A DNA stretch of 64,000 nucleotides from Acanthococcus lagerstroemiae (GCA_031841125.1 CM063108.1:6059683-6123682), one strand, 5' to 3'; shown: positions 34,610-46,616, numbered from the stretch's first letter. Translations and numbers: made by a program. Notes: generated from the sequence alone by a model not told the origin.

Positions 34610-34912
34610 CTATGCACTGCTCTTCGGCGGCATCTTCCGCGTTGTGCTGTATACCCTCTTCCGCTCATCCGCTAGTAAATCCAGTGGCGGTATACCTGCT
34701 AGCACGCAAACTGCCTCTGCGGAGACAGTGCGATAGACACTGAACCACCTCAGTGCAGCCTTCCATCGGACTCTTACCAGATCGGTTGTTCTTTTGTACT
34801 CCCTGGCACCGATGGCGTCGGACCAGATTAGCGCCCCATATAGGAGGACCGACATGGCGACGTTCGCCAGCAGCTTATGTTTCTTCTCTGTCGGCCCCCC
34901 TAGGTTCGACAT
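34610..34912 (-). pseudogene. R1-like RT thumb region
   Basis: The frame SNLGGPTEKKHKLLANVAMS, then LLYGALIWSDAI and LRWFSVYRTVSAEAVCVLAG, IPPLDLLADER is the typical post-YADD segment of R1-clade RTs (KRxLLxxVxxSxLLYGAPxW; RTVSxxAxxVLAGxPPxxLL). It ends in a frameshift near 34610; the C-terminal zinc-type region follows in another frame. Confidence 0.75.
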
Positions 34913-35545
34913 GAGTCGGCTTAATCCAGCTATGACTTTCGGCGCTTTCTGTGCTGTCCTCTTCGCGTGTTCTCTAAACGACAGCTTTCCGACTAACCAC
35001 AGCCCGAGGTACTTCAGGGTTGTACAGGGCGCAATCTCCGCTCCCTTTAGGTGAAGGGAGGGAGGGTTGTACCATCAACGGCGTGTAAACAACACCGCTT
35101 CTGTCTTCTCGGCTCAACCAACCGACTCGATTCAACGGTTCATTGCCTCCAGTCGCGCATTCACCTTGTTTTCAAGGACTGCGACCACCAGAGTGTCATC
35201 GGCGTATGAGATGATGTTCACCTCTGGTGGTACTTCTGCTGGCAGGAAGCCGTCAAACGCGATGTTTCACAGGAGTGGACCAAGAACTGATCCCTGAGGA
35301 ACCCCGCACGACATCTCCCGCTGCACCACACCCGTAGCACCAACCACGGAAGTAGTCCTAGATAATTTCGCGTAAGTACGCAGGGACTGATGCGTTCTCC
35401 AGCGCCTCCAATATGCGCTTCCATGGTATCGTATTGAACGCATTCTGTATGTTGAGGCTGACGGCTGCACCGAATTGGAGATTCTGGATCGTTGACTGTG
35501 CCAGCCTCTTCAGCTTCCCGGTGGCATCAATCGTCGATCTTCCAG

Positions 35546-36229
35546 CTAGGAAAACCCAAACTGGTTGCCCCGGAAGTGTTTCTGCAGCCTGTCTGCGATT
35601 ATCCTCTTAAAGAGCCTGCCAACTGTGTCCAGCAAACATAATGGCCGGTATGACGCCAGCCGGCCGACTGGTTTCCCTGGCTTCGGCAACTGCACCAGGC
35701 GAGCTATCTTCCATCTGGCGGGGAATACTGCTCCGCTTAACGCTGCAGCCAGTATTCCCGGGTCGGCCTGATGGATGACGTACCACACACTATCCGGTAT
35801 CTCATCTGGTCCCAGCGCCTTCTTCGCTTTTGTACGTATTCTGTCTACTGCCGCGTCGATTTCCGCTGCCATCAGTGGTGGTACAGTGTCCACTTCCAGA
35901 GGTGTGTCCATTGGTGCTGGGCGTTGCGCAAATAGATGGTCCACTATCTGTTCCACAGTGCCTGACTCCATACACTCGGTTATGGGAGGGCCCCGACCTT
36001 CTTCATCACTATTCGGTAAGGTTTTCCAAAGGGGGCATCCTTCACTTGGCTTCACAGCTCTCTCCAGCATCTCAGCTTGCTGTATCTGATCGCAGTCTTC
36101 AGGTTTTTCCGAGTGCGCTGGTATTCCTTGGCCACCAGTTGCGCCTCCTCTCGGCCACATGTACGCTGATATCTTCTGCGCAACTGATTGGCCTCGGACT
36201 TCAGATGGGCAGTGTCCGCGGTCCACCAA
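35546..36229 (-). pseudogene. R1-like linker and RT fingers
   Basis: The 227-residue frame covers the linker after the endonuclease and the RT entry: IDAAVDRIRTKAKKALGPDE (APGPD-type motif with P changed to L), then VQLPKPGKP, SYRPLCLLDTVGRLFKRIIA and RLQKHFRGNQFGF. This order matches R1-clade RTs. The palm continues in other frames with LNIQNAFNTIPW (35430), GVPQGSVLGPLL (about 35275) and SYADDTLVV (about 35210), so the YADD box survives but the first catalytic aspartate is N. Confidence 0.78.
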
Positions 36230-36647
36230 TATGTCTCTCCTTTCTTCCTCGGCGGACCACGGCAGGACATCGCAGACGGCCGCTATTCTTTGGTGTAGCT
36301 TTTCCGCCGTCTATTCTGCATTCTCGCCATCTTCGCCTCTTCTCTGCCCCAGCTGCTAACTAGCAATGCTGCTTCCAGCTTGTCCTTGTCCAGCTTGCTA
36401 GTCGCCCATCTTCCCAGCTTAGCGACCACTCTCTCCCTTGCCATAGCAAAGGTGATGTAGTTATGACCGCTTCCCGACTCCTCTTCTAGTACCGCCTAGC
36501 CCTAGATCTGTCGGGCTCGGCATTCTGAGGCAAACGTTACCTTGATGTTCGACCCATACTCTTGATGAAAGCGGGTATAGGCGACGCTGTTGTACATCGG
36601 CACCAGGCGGTTGCTCATCGCAAATTCACGTCTGTGCAGCCAGCAAA

Positions 36648-37052
36648 CTACTCTTCTGACTTGGCATTGAAGTCACCGGCCACTGTCATCTTGTCTTCCC
36701 TGGAAGTGCTCCTCTCTAGCTGAGTAAAGTAGGCCTGGAATTCGGCCGGTGGTAGGTTAGGGGAGAAGTAATACCTGTACATCTTCACTCCCCCAATCTC
36801 CACCCCGACATACCCGTCGCCTCTCCCTACCTTGCTCAGAGCTAACGGACAGTCGGGACTCACACCGATGGCCACTAAGCCTGTATGGTCTGTCTGCCAT
36901 TCCACAACATCTTCCAACTCGTAGGGCTCGCTCACTAGCATCACGTGGATCCTCCTCCGTGCCACAGCCTCGTCGAACATCAAATCCTGAGCCATCCTAC
37001 AATGGTTCAGATTTATCTGTAGCACAGAGAGGATCACCTGTAACTGGCTCAT
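36648..37052 (-). pseudogene. R1-like endonuclease domain (N-terminal part)
   Basis: The frame opens MSQLQVILSVLQINLNHCRM, the usual start of an apurinic-type endonuclease in R1-clade ORF2 (QxNLNH). LVSEPYE and MTVAGDFNAKSEE follow, which contain the catalytic E and the GDFNA motif. The frame then stops. The rest of the domain continues in other frames to about 36430, where SGHNYITF replaces the catalytic SDHRYI motif. It would nick target DNA to prime reverse transcription if intact. Confidence 0.75.
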
Positions 37053-37620
37053 CGCGTTCGTCGTCTGCCACTCACTGCCTTCGCCGAATAGCCGCGTCCT
37101 CCCAGGGTACGCCTGCTGTTTTGCCCCTCAATCTTCTTGCATACAGAGCGAGATGCTTCGACGCTGCATACCGTCGCGATATGTCCGCTCTCCCCGCAGC
37201 GGTAGGACGGACGCTCCAGGTCCTGGTTCTGGCACTCCTTTACCACGTGCTCAGGACGCAGGCATCTCTAGCACCTGGATGTGCTGCTCGTCTTCTCTAG
37301 GGAACGAACCCTCCTTCATCATTCGGTCAATCTCTTCACTGAACGTTAAGGGCATTACTGGTGGGGGTAGCGGCTTCGTTGTCGTCCCCTTCACTCGCTT
37401 CTAATGTGACTGTCGCTGCTGCTGCTGCTGTAACTACTGCTATTCCTTCTGCTGCTGTCGTTCTTGCTACTGCTGCTGTTATTGTTGCTGCCTCAACTCA
37501 GTGATCTCCTTCTGCAGCATCGCTACTTGCAGCTCTATCTCGGCGATTTTTCCTCGGAGGCACGTGTTTCCATCTGAAAGTTGTTTGTTTTCCTTTTGAA
37601 GCTTGCCAGCCGGCAAGTTC
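37049..37620 (-). pseudogene. R1-like gag remnant with coiled coil, Q-rich tract and zinc knuckle
   Basis: Read in shifting frames: a heptad-rich segment (KLQKENKQL, KIAEIELQVAMLQKEITEL) at about 37600-37500, a tract of CAG/CTG repeats giving poly-Q broken by stops (37400-37490), then a knuckle RCGESGHIATVC near 37190. Gag proteins of these elements bind the RNA in a particle. Stops within the Q tract show decay. Confidence 0.6.
37408..37490. repeat. CTG/CAG-rich tract
   Basis: Repeated CTG and TTG triplets, imperfect. On the minus strand they would encode poly-Q within the gag remnant. Confidence 0.7.
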
Positions 37621-37669
37621 GGCGTGATTTCAAGCAACGAGGTCGCTCTTCTCTGTTGTTTCTATACAT

Positions 37670-39530
37670 GGCAACAATCCTAGGGGGAAATACAAATGCT
37701 TGCCTTCCATTGGATTATCTGTAGGAATTTACGCTCTTACCCTTGGGGTAACTTCCCATAGACAGCGAGACTGCGGTTTTGACTTGCTCTCTCCGTTACT
37801 ATTCCTCAGCTCTTCTGCCTCATAGGTAGGTACCCGCACTTGCAAGCGATGGAGAGCAGGAACCTTTTCTCACAACCACATTGGCCTGGTTCATTTATCG
37901 GAGTGGTCCTTCTAGAACAGATTTAATCTCGGAGTTTTCCTTCTTCTGCGTCCACCCACATCAGTTGCTGCCCAACTATGTCACTTGGCTTACATGGTCG
38001 CCACGTGAAGGCTGTGGAATTGGATTCGAGCATAGCAATGGTGTTGCGGGCATGGGTGGCCCTGGGTGGTCTATATATCTTCCATTACTGGCCCAAATTA
38101 GACTTCCGGTATTATTCACCCGCACGTAATTGCTACTGGAAAGTGATAAACACAATTTCTGAAGAATTGATCGATAACCCCTGTTAAGTTATTAGTGGAT
38201 TCATTATGCAAATAGGTATGATTGGACGAAACCATAACAATTCGACTTGCACGGCATTCTTATACTCTGTAAATTAGTTATTTTTTTCCTTCCCCATTAT
38301 CGACTCCGATCTATGTGTAATCATCGTACGGGGAAGTTGGTAAACAAGAAAAAAGCACGCGTAGGGTTTGGTTCTCAAACCGCGACGGAAGCTCGATGAG
38401 TTCTTATCTTATCAAGATGATTGAGCGGAAAATGAATCATCGGTTGAGCAATTCGCTTTATTCTCACAATTCGAAATAACGAGTCTGAACATTAATTGTT
38501 TGTTTTTACGAGTAATTTGACCGGACCAGCGGGCTTAATAGCGGCAATCCGAACGATCGTTTGCTCATGTCCTTCCGGAAAAATTACCAGCCGGCCTTCC
38601 CTCGATATTGTGAATTTCTATGTAAGTTACCGACTGTACATACACCGGTCTCTTTTTCCGATAATGTAAAAGCTATAAAATCAGTTCAGTAGGTAATTTG
38701 GTCTCGTCTTTTAACGAAATGCGCCGCCGATTACGCCAGAGCCAAACGTGATGGGCAGAATGTAAATATCTGATATGGACGCGAACACGAACGTAAATAT
38801 TTACCTTAAGCGGTAGTAATTAACGTCAATAGTTACAGGTTTTCGTCGACCTAGGCTGCTTAATGATGTTAAGCCGAAGCTCGGAAACGTTAAATCACCG
38901 GACATTTTTCGAAAAACGAAAAAGAAAATAATAAAAGCGATCTTTCAAAAATTATCCGAGAAAACTCGAACCGAGTTCCTAAATTTTCCGCTAATCACGA
39001 CGATCATTATTTGGGCAAAATTTTGAAGATAAATGAGCGGGTAAGCGCGTAATATTACGGATAAATATGGAAAATTAATTCTCTGTAAAACGGTGGCGAG
39101 TCAGTGCACTACCAACAGGTGGCCGTCTCGGTCATCAATCAGCACTTTAACGGCGTCTGTCTCCGTATTTTGGTAATTCAGTTAATAGTTTTCAATGCTC
39201 GTTATCCTTAGTCGTGAGTATATGACTTCAATTTCTAACGTTTATGTCTTATTAGTCATTGAGATGGTTGCGGGTCGCCGGCTGGGAGAGGTCCAGTCCT
39301 ATGACAGCTAATTTAAAAAGACGATAAGAAAATTAAAGATTTATACAACGAAAATGTAAAGTTCAAGAGAACTTGACCGGGAATATCAAAATCAGCGGAC
39401 TTATTAGCTGATCGGCGGGAGGCAAATGAGCAACTGCTGACTACGCTGCTATAACATTTGTGCAGCCCATGAACTGGATCTAAAAATAGTAGAAATTGTT
39501 TGTTTTTCATCGTAGTTCAATTAAATTAGC
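37670..39530. other. Apparently unique non-coding sequence
   Basis: About 1.9 kb without recognisable transposon sequence. It has more CpG than its surroundings around 38500-39000. No ORF here has supporting features. It might hold regulatory sequence. Confidence 0.35.
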
Positions 39531-39784
39531 TTTTTTCTGGCACTAGCTCAATTGCGCCCCCTAGAATTTCATTATAGTGGGGCGGTGCCAGTACTTGCAT
39601 TTGTATACCTTCACATACATATGTAGCAATTTCATTTTGTTGCTTATTTTTGCGTGGTGGTGGGGGCCCATCTGGGATCGAGTAGATTTCAGACTGGACC
39701 TGGCCCAGCTAGCCTGCCCTCTGAGGCCACCACCACACTAGCTGCACAAAAGACTACGTGTTATATGATTTGAGAGATTACAGG

Positions 39785-41571
39785 TAGTCCACGAGAATCA
39801 GCTAAAAAAGGGGTGTTTGATGGAATTAATTGCAGCACAGCTGAAACTTGGTACGGTTGTTTAGTATCCTCTTCGGAAAAGCCCCGTTATCCCCCCCCTC
39901 GCCCGATGTGAGCATCACCCTCTAGAGTCCAAAAAGTGCCCCCGGAAATAGTCTTTGGCTTGTATCTAGCTTCAAATTGAGTTATAGGTAAAAATATTCC
40001 TTACCAAAATTAAAGAACGTAAAATTTTCTACAAAAATGATATCTATGTTTTTTTTCGTGAATCCCAAACCAACCAAGATAATTGGCGTTCAAGATCACA
40101 CTAGTATATGTAAATATGGAGTAACCTACAACGTACGCGGTATACAAACGCCGAACTCGTCAGCTTATTTGTTTAGAAACCGGATTGAAGACAGACAATA
40201 GATATGGAGCTACATGACTATTGGCGTTTGGACACTTCTGTAGGTGCGCTAGTGTAGTGGACGAAAAGAAGATCAGGGTATTTTTACCACAAAAACATGT
40301 ACAGGTGAAATGACCTCTAGCATTTTCGGTATTGAAGAGAACTAAAGTGTCAGCCCTTATCATTTCCTTTCAGATGAGCCCAACTTCAGTTTTTTTGCAG
40401 AACATTTTTATGCCTGATCAACTTTTCGTCCAAATACACTAATCAGCGCGCCGCATTTCATTAGGCCGCTAGAGAGCGACTCTTTAGCATCCAAACGCGA
40501 ATCGAACAAACACTCATGCGAATTATGAAGAGTGCAGGCGGACTGACTCATCGACGCGGTGTTACCTCTAGTGTTTTGCAGCAGTGGATTCTTAGCGCCC
40601 CTATCATATGCTTCATATTTGCCAAGGCTTGGAAAAGTTCACAAACTGTCAACCAGAAACGAGTGCTCAGCATAAAGTATTGAACGAATCACGAGTGCAA
40701 CGTGATAGAAGGGATGTTCAAACTTTTTTAAACTGGCTAGAGCCCATCATCCCTTCTCATATGTATCTGAATTACAAGAGGAGATCTACCCGGGTTTACG
40801 GAGGGGATTCATGTAGGGGATATGGAAGGGCTATACGACGGGTGTACAAAGGGGATCCATGCAAGAGGAAACAAAGGAATATACAACGAGTCTACAAAGG
40901 GCATACATAAAGGGTATACAGAGAGCCTTACGATAGTTTACCAATGGGATACTTAGAGGCATACAGAGGGGCTATACGACGGGTCTACAAAGGGTATACA
41001 TAAAGGGTATAGCACGGGTGTCTCAACGCCGGTGTATAGCTCGGGTAGTGAGAGGGCTACTCGTAAATGAAGCGCTGTGATTGGCTAACCTGATGGCTCC
41101 CCTCGAATGGAGCGCTCTGATTAGCTGAGGGGGGGCATACCGGGTTGAGACAGGGCTAACGAGGGTCGATTTTCCAAGGGTCTCGAGTGGGTTTACACGA
41201 ATTTAAAGTTTTCCGCATCGGAATCACGAGCTTATGGTTGCCGTACAGTGGGTATCTCTTGTAGCCACGCGTTTGTTGAGGAGGTTGTTTAAACGCAGAA
41301 AATTGTATACACATGTACATTCGGATGAAAATGAATTCTTATATGTTATAATAATAAAGAAAATAAATTGAAATTATATCGTGTAACATTCTATGCATCC
41401 GGGCATGTGTTTTCGCGATTATTTCAGCGTTCGTATACCGCGTACCTTGTAGATTACTCAATATTTATATGCTCGTGTGATCTTGAACGCCAATTATCTT
41501 GGTTGGTATGGGATTCACGAAAAAAAAACATGGATATCATTTTTGTAGAGAATTTTACGCTCTTTAATTTT
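39785..41571. mobile_element. Foldback DNA transposon, copy 2, inverted and truncated on the right
   Basis: From TAGTCCACGAGAATCAGC at 39785 the sequence is the reverse complement of copy 1 (5662 down to about 3825), including the minisatellite tract (about 40790-41040) and the coding fragment. The right terminal repeat stops at about 41571, inside TCTTTAATTTT, so about 215 bp of the outer end are missing. The degenerate AAAATCGACC array starts at the break. Confidence 0.85.
40516..40910 (+). pseudogene. Decayed coding fragment in foldback copy 2 (unknown protein)
   Basis: Frame 1 from the ATG at 40516 gives MRIMKSAGGLTHRRGV, then SSVLQQWILSAP. A frame change near 40608 leads into MLHICQGLEKFTNCQPET, QHKVLNESRVQRDRRDVQTF and LNWLEPIIP. 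The second half is open for 100 codons and matches copy 1. The joined pattern (GGLTHxRG, tryptophan, then ESRVQRDRRDV) resembles uncharacterised proteins of repetitive elements from memory; no function is known to me. It may be a gene fragment captured by the transposon or the remains of its own gene. Confidence 0.5.
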
Positions 41572-42194
41572 CAAAGTTACTAAATTGGTCCTTTATATCT
41601 AAAATTTTAAAATCGACTTCCTTACTTCGCAGATTCAAAAATTGACTCCCTTACTTTTCAGATCTTAAAATCTACCTGATAATTCTAAAATCGACCCCTT
41701 CATTTTTCAATTATCAAAATCGACCCTCTAAATTTTCTGATTTAAAAATCTACTCCTTCGTTTTCCAAATTTTGAAATCAATACTCTCATATTACAAATA
41801 AAAAACTTGACCCCCTCATTTTCTAGATATCTTGATCAACCCCTTCCTTTCATTTTCAATTTTTAAAATCTAACTCTTTCATTCCTCAGTTCCTAAAATT
41901 GACCCCGTTATTTTTAAAGTATCGAAATCATCTTCCTCAACTTTCGGATTTTAAAATCGACCTCATTATATTTAAGATTTTCAAACGGACCTCCCTCATT
42001 TTGCAAGAATAAAAATGGCCCCTCTCAAATTTCTGATTCAGAAATGCACTTTCTCATTTTTCAAATTTGCAAGTCGATCCCTCACTAAGCAAATAAAATG
42101 AATCCCCTCATTTTTCAAATATCTAGACTGCCACCTCGTTTTTCAATATTTACAGTCAGTCTCGTTATTCTTCAGTTTTTAAAGTTTCCAAGTA

Positions 42195-42966
42195 AGGTAA
42201 GGTTGCCTAATATCGCCTACTTTTTTTTTAAATGACTATAAAATTTCACTTATTTTATCGACCTCGAAAATAGCTCAAAATGTTTGTACATCCTTCCGCT
42301 ACAAAAGTATCACGCTAAAATGGAGCGATGGGTTCGTTAGTCTTACGTGCATTTTTAAAGCAGAGTAGTCAAAATTGTAAGATTTATTTTCGGGTTCCTA
42401 ATATCGCCCACCAAAATTACATATGTTGAAGTCCATAAGCTGAATATCGCCTCCCTAAAAATCGAAAACATCGAAATTTTCTCGTCATTTATAATTAACA
42501 TGAAGGTAATTTCGAATTTATTAATTCAAGTACTGTGAACAAATGTATTTTTTCTTGTTCATGACTCCACCAAAGGTAGCGTCGCATACCTCAAATTCGC
42601 AAGACAGCGATATTAGAGAAAACGGTACTCACTTCCTTCGACACCATACTGCGCTTATTTCTTTATAAATCCTCCAACTTTTTATTGGAAATTACAATTT
42701 TTGAACGTTTCTAATGAGAAAAATATTCGATTCGACAACCTGCCTGCATCCTATTGCTCACAAGCGCCATCCAAAGACAACATTTAAAACGTTTTCAGGT
42801 CCTCAATTTCTTCTCCTAGCTGTCACTCTTCGGGTTTTGGCTGCAGACCTTAACTTTACACATGTGTTACTGTTTTGCGATACCAAACATGAAGAAAAAT
42901 TTTTCCGCTAGATCACGCCACTACAGGGCGAAATACGGTCGTGGGCGATATTAGGCAACCTTACCT
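42195..42966. mobile_element. TA-flanked DNA element (772 bp) with AATATCGCC motifs
   Basis: The ends begin AGGTAAGGTTGCCTAATATC and match in inverted form for 23 bases; TA flanks both sides (42193-42194 and 42967-42968), as in Tc1/mariner insertions. The terminal block AATATCGCC recurs inside (about 42404 and 42443, and inverted near 42608). No transposase was recognised; the short ORF at 42714-42911 has no domain. It interrupts the surrounding array cleanly. Confidence 0.8.
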
Positions 42967-43888
42967 TATCAAAATCAATTCCCTCAATTTTCAGATTTCA
43001 AAATCGAGAGCCTATCCTTTCGTAAGTGAAATAAACACCTTCATTTTTCAGATTGTAACATCGAGCCGTTTATTTTGTAAACTTTAAAATCAATATTTCG
43101 ATTTTAAAATCGACCCATCAATTTTCCAAACGGCTAATTTTTCAATATTTACAATCAATCTTTTATTCTTCGGTTTTTAAAACGGACTCCCGTATTTTTT
43201 ATACATCAAAATTACCTTCTCAATTTTTAAGTTTCAAAATCGGCAGCTCGTTTTTTTCATTATTAAAACAGACATCTTTATTTATTATTTTTCAACACTG
43301 ATCTGTTCATTTTGTAAATGTTAAAATCAGCGGCCACATCAAAATTGACCCTTTAATTTTTCAAACCCGTTCACTTTTCAATATTTTCATTAATCTTATT
43401 ATCCTTCAATTTCTAAAAGGGATCTCCGGATTTTTCACGCATCAAAATCAACCCTCTCAATCTTCAGTTTTCAAAATCTAAAGCACATTTTTCATAGTTA
43501 AAAAACACACATTCTTCAAATTTTAACGTCGATCTGTTTACTGTGTAAATGTTAAAATTAATTCCCAATATTCTGGATTTAAAATTGACCTCGCAATTTT
43601 CTGTAAAATAAAATCAACCTCTAATCTTACAAATCTCAAAATCTGTTGTTTGATTTTGCATTGTTAGAATCAAACACTTCACTTTTCAGATTTCAATTTT
43701 ATTCCTTTTTTTTTTTTTTTGAAATTTGAAATCAACCCGCTTATTTTGTTCATGTAAAAATTGAATCGAATCCCTCTTTTTCGAAATCTAAAAACTACTA
43801 AAAACTAACCCCTTACTTGGCAAGCATCAGAAATCGTTCCTCAGGTTTTTTACATTTAAATCGACCCCTCATTTTTCATATGTCCAAA

Positions 43889-44550
43889 CAGTGTGGCCAG
43901 ATGTCCGACTTTTGAGCCGGAAAGTCCAGATTTTGAAAGGTAATAAGATGTCCAGCCGTCCGGTATCGGGCAGAAAAATGTCTGGCTGTACCCGGAAGAT
44001 ACAACTGAGCTCTAGATATACTCTAGAACATTTTTATCATGTGAGTGGGAAACACTGAATAACAGCGTTTTTATACAGTAACTTCTTGATTCTTGGGTTG
44101 ATGCATACTCATGCTGTGATTTATTGCTGAATACGATGAGAATTTAGTAGAACTCGTAATTAAAAAAACTGAATTTATTTTTCATTTTGAAAAAGTTACT
44201 TATTATTCCTTAAATTTGTTGCTTTTGTTGCTGGATTTTTCTCAATTTTATTAATGTTTTTTGTAGTGAGTACCCAGTTACATGAAATTGACGTAATTAT
44301 GACATCTTTTATTGCATGGACATCCAACTGTAAAGAAATTATACATTATGCTACTGGCGTATACAACATTCATTTACATTTATTTGATAAAATTAAAAAG
44401 CAGAAAAATATTATTTTTGGATAAAATACGGCTTTTTAAATGCTTTTCCTTTTTTATATTTGCAAGGGAAATGTCTGGCGTTTTCAAACAAAGTCCGGCT
44501 TTCTGGAAGCTTAAAAACGGCAATTCAGCTCTTACGATCTAGCAACACTG
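43889..44550. mobile_element. hAT-like non-autonomous element (662 bp)
   Basis: The left end CAGTGTGGCCAGAT and the inverted right end CAGTGTTGCTAGAT differ at two bases. They are flanked by TGTCCAAA (43881-43888) and TATCTAAA (44551-44558), an 8-bp duplication with two mismatches. Subterminal TCCGGCTT / GAGCCGGA-type blocks recur. The short ORF at 44312-44542 carries no transposase motif. Confidence 0.75.
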
Positions 44551-44945
44551 TATCTAAATTCAAACAGTAATTTTAAAAATTCTTCACTTTGACTCTGCTT
44601 TTTTTTATTTTTCACATAAATTCATTATTTTTGTAAATTTTAGAATCAACCTGTACCTTTTCAGATTTTAACAACGAGTTATTCACTTTACAAACATCAA
44701 AATTACCTCCCTCATTTTTCACATTTTAAAATCGACCTCTCATTTGCGTGCATCAAAATCGACTTTACCATTTTGCAAATATAAAATCGTACCTCCTTGT
44801 TTTTCATTTTTTTTTATAGTCGATTCTGTTCTTCTTTTCGAATTGCACATCGATTTCCTCACTGCCTAAATTTCAAAATGTACTTCTCATTTTTCGAATT
44901 TTAAAATCGACTTTTTCACTGTCCAAATTTTAAAATGTATACCTC

Positions 44946-45391
44946 TTATGAATTGAACGTGATTGTAGTTGTACGACCAGGTTCGAGCTATCTGTGTATC
45001 CGATTTTTGATCTATTACGCGAGAGTTGAAATTACGAGTAAAGAAAATTTTCCATTCGCGTTGGAAGTTAACTAAGTTCAAGTACCTTCTCGATTGTTCA
45101 TTCTACTCCCCCTACGACCATGTGTGCTTCTTCTATAATCATTTCGCTGGAGGTCAAGATGACGCACTGGAAGTGGGAAACCTACACAATATGATCAACG
45201 TTCGACCATCTTCCGATGTGCAGGAAAATCCGTGGATGGACGTCACTCTAAAACACAACTGGTTTTTTGAATTTTGGTGTATCATCGTAGTTGTAGTTCG
45301 TTCGTACATGGCTGACGTCATCTTCATCCAGTCGGAGAAATAAAAGCTCGATGACGAGTAATTCGGCTTAAGCTTAACGATGTTTTGGATT
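44946..45391 (+). other. Sequence with one unassigned ORF (45026-45343)
   Basis: The 105-codon plus-strand ORF starts MKLRVKKIFHSRWK and includes a hydrophobic stretch (FEFWCIIVVVV). No domain, splice pattern or repeat relative was recognised. It could be chance or part of an unknown exon. Confidence 0.25.
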
Positions 45392-45399
45392 ATTTTTCC

Positions 45400-45592
45400 C
45401 AGCGGCGGATTTCCCTATACGCCAACTACGCCCTGACGTAGGGCGGCAAATTTTCGGTTTTTTGTATAGGTACCTAAGTGTCGTTAATTGCGAGCGAAGC
45501 GATCGAAAAAATTTTTGTCCCTATTTGGTAAGCCTGAAATAGGCGGCAAATTGCATCTGGCGTAGAGCGCAAAATGTGTAAATCCGCCGCTG
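45400..45592. mobile_element. hAT-like MITE (193 bp) with exact 8-bp TSD
   Basis: The ends CAGCGGCGGATTT and AAATCCGCCGCTG are perfect inverted repeats of 13 bp. They are flanked by exact ATTTTTCC on both sides (45392-45399 and 45593-45600). Confidence 0.9.
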
Positions 45593-46019
45593 ATTTTTCC
45601 TGAAACTCTTCTGACCGATGTTTACTATTTTCGTCGATTATTTGAAGAACTGATACCAATCTTTTCCTGAAGGAGGATCAGTTATTAAATAGTTATGAAG
45701 TGTAAATTCTAAAACTTGATTGCAGGGTATGATTTGCTCGATTAGAGGCAAACTTAGAGTATCTTGAGAACCGCCAACCCCCGCATCCCTTGTCCTACCT
45801 GAAAAAGCAAGTATTCTAACTTCGGTCTGCCAACAGAAATATTACTTCGTCTCTGTTTTTGATTTGACAGGTGAAATTAGAATATAGAAGACATGAAAGT
45901 TCGGCTAAAAATTCCAAATGAAATTTCTTTCAATTGCTCTGCTGATGATAAATTGATTTAAGTTTGGCTACCTCATACCGTCTTCGTTGAATATTGTAAT
46001 TTTCACTTTTGGAGCTGTC

Positions 46020-46560
46020 TTATGATTTAGAGGTGTAAATAGGGGATATGGGGACATATATATATACACCCCCTAGAGCCAGAGGAAAAGTAAAATTTTA
46101 GAGCTTGTCAACGAACATTTTAGACGCGAGACCTTTTGCAAATGGTCGCGATATTTATCTTATTCATTTCTTATAGCTTGTTTCATCGACCGAGCTATGC
46201 CCCACGCAGCGCGGACTTACTTAATCGAATTAAAATGCTGACTTTTGATACGTTTTAGTCGCAGAAATTAACCGAAGATCGAGTTCGCAGATAGGCCTAA
46301 TCTGACCATGGGGGAGGGGGGGGGGTAAAATGTTTTCCCACAAAGTGCACGAAGTCGATTTTCTTTTTAGAAGAATCCAACTCGTGACCCGTTATTCTTA
46401 TTGAATTTCACCAAACATTTCAGATACAAGACCTTTTGCTAATAGTTACGATATTTACCTCATTTGTGTGATCGGCCGAGTTATGTCTGATAGCGCGAGC
46501 AGTAGGAAGTTGAATTTTTAAAATGCTGATAAGGTTATCAGTCTTACGACCGGTTTGATA
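46020..46560. repeat. Two diverged tandem units of about 308 bp
   Basis: The block ACATTTTAGACGCGAGACCT followed by TTTGCAAATGGTCGCGATAT at about 46110 recurs near 46418 as ACATTTCAGATACAAGACCT and TTTGCTAATAGTTACGATAT. A gaccgag / ggccgag block follows in both. A G-run (46311-46326) lies between them. Confidence 0.5.
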
Positions 46561-46616
46561 CAGTTGTCCATTTCTCCCTATCCGGTGGAAAGTATACTCT
46601 CATTTCGTAATAACAC

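Larger units (their letters stand above)
34039..37655 (-). mobile_element. R1-like non-LTR retrotransposon, nearly full coding span, 14-bp TSD
   Basis: The exact 14-mer TTGTTTCTATACAT stands on both sides (34025-34038 and 37656-37669). From right to left on the minus strand: a gag remnant with a coiled coil and Q-rich tract (37620-37400), a CCHC-like knuckle (RCGESGHIATVC), endonuclease (37052-36480), a linker, RT (36000-34600) and a C-terminal AWHTLFQCPAF zinc-type motif, then a 3' UTR shared with 7140 and 53325. The block is GC-richer than its surroundings. The first knuckle cysteine, the SDH aspartate (reads SGH) and the first palm aspartate (LNIQNAFNT) are altered, and stops and frameshifts occur. 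It is inactive. R1 itself targets 28S rDNA; this copy does not sit in rDNA. Confidence 0.88.
41580..44945. repeat. Degenerate AAAATCGACC / TCATTTTTCA array
   Basis: Variants of TTTTCAGATTTTAAAATCGACCC followed by a pyrimidine block such as CCTCATTTTTCA recur at irregular spacing of roughly 30-45 bases throughout. About 1.9 kb of array remain once two inserted DNA transposons (42195-42966 and 43889-44550) are removed. This is an old satellite-like or minisatellite array; the heavy divergence precludes a coding role. Confidence 0.7.

Noticed and set aside
35830..36363. 177-codon plus-strand ORF
   Set aside because: Antisense to the recognisable R1-like linker and RT fingers.
34039..37655. Ribosomal DNA context for the R1-like element
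   Set aside because: The flanks are AT-rich with a MITE nearby; no 28S sequence was recognised on either side.
41580..44945. Possible CRISPR array
   Set aside because: The repeats are highly diverged with irregular spacing and the genome is eukaryotic.
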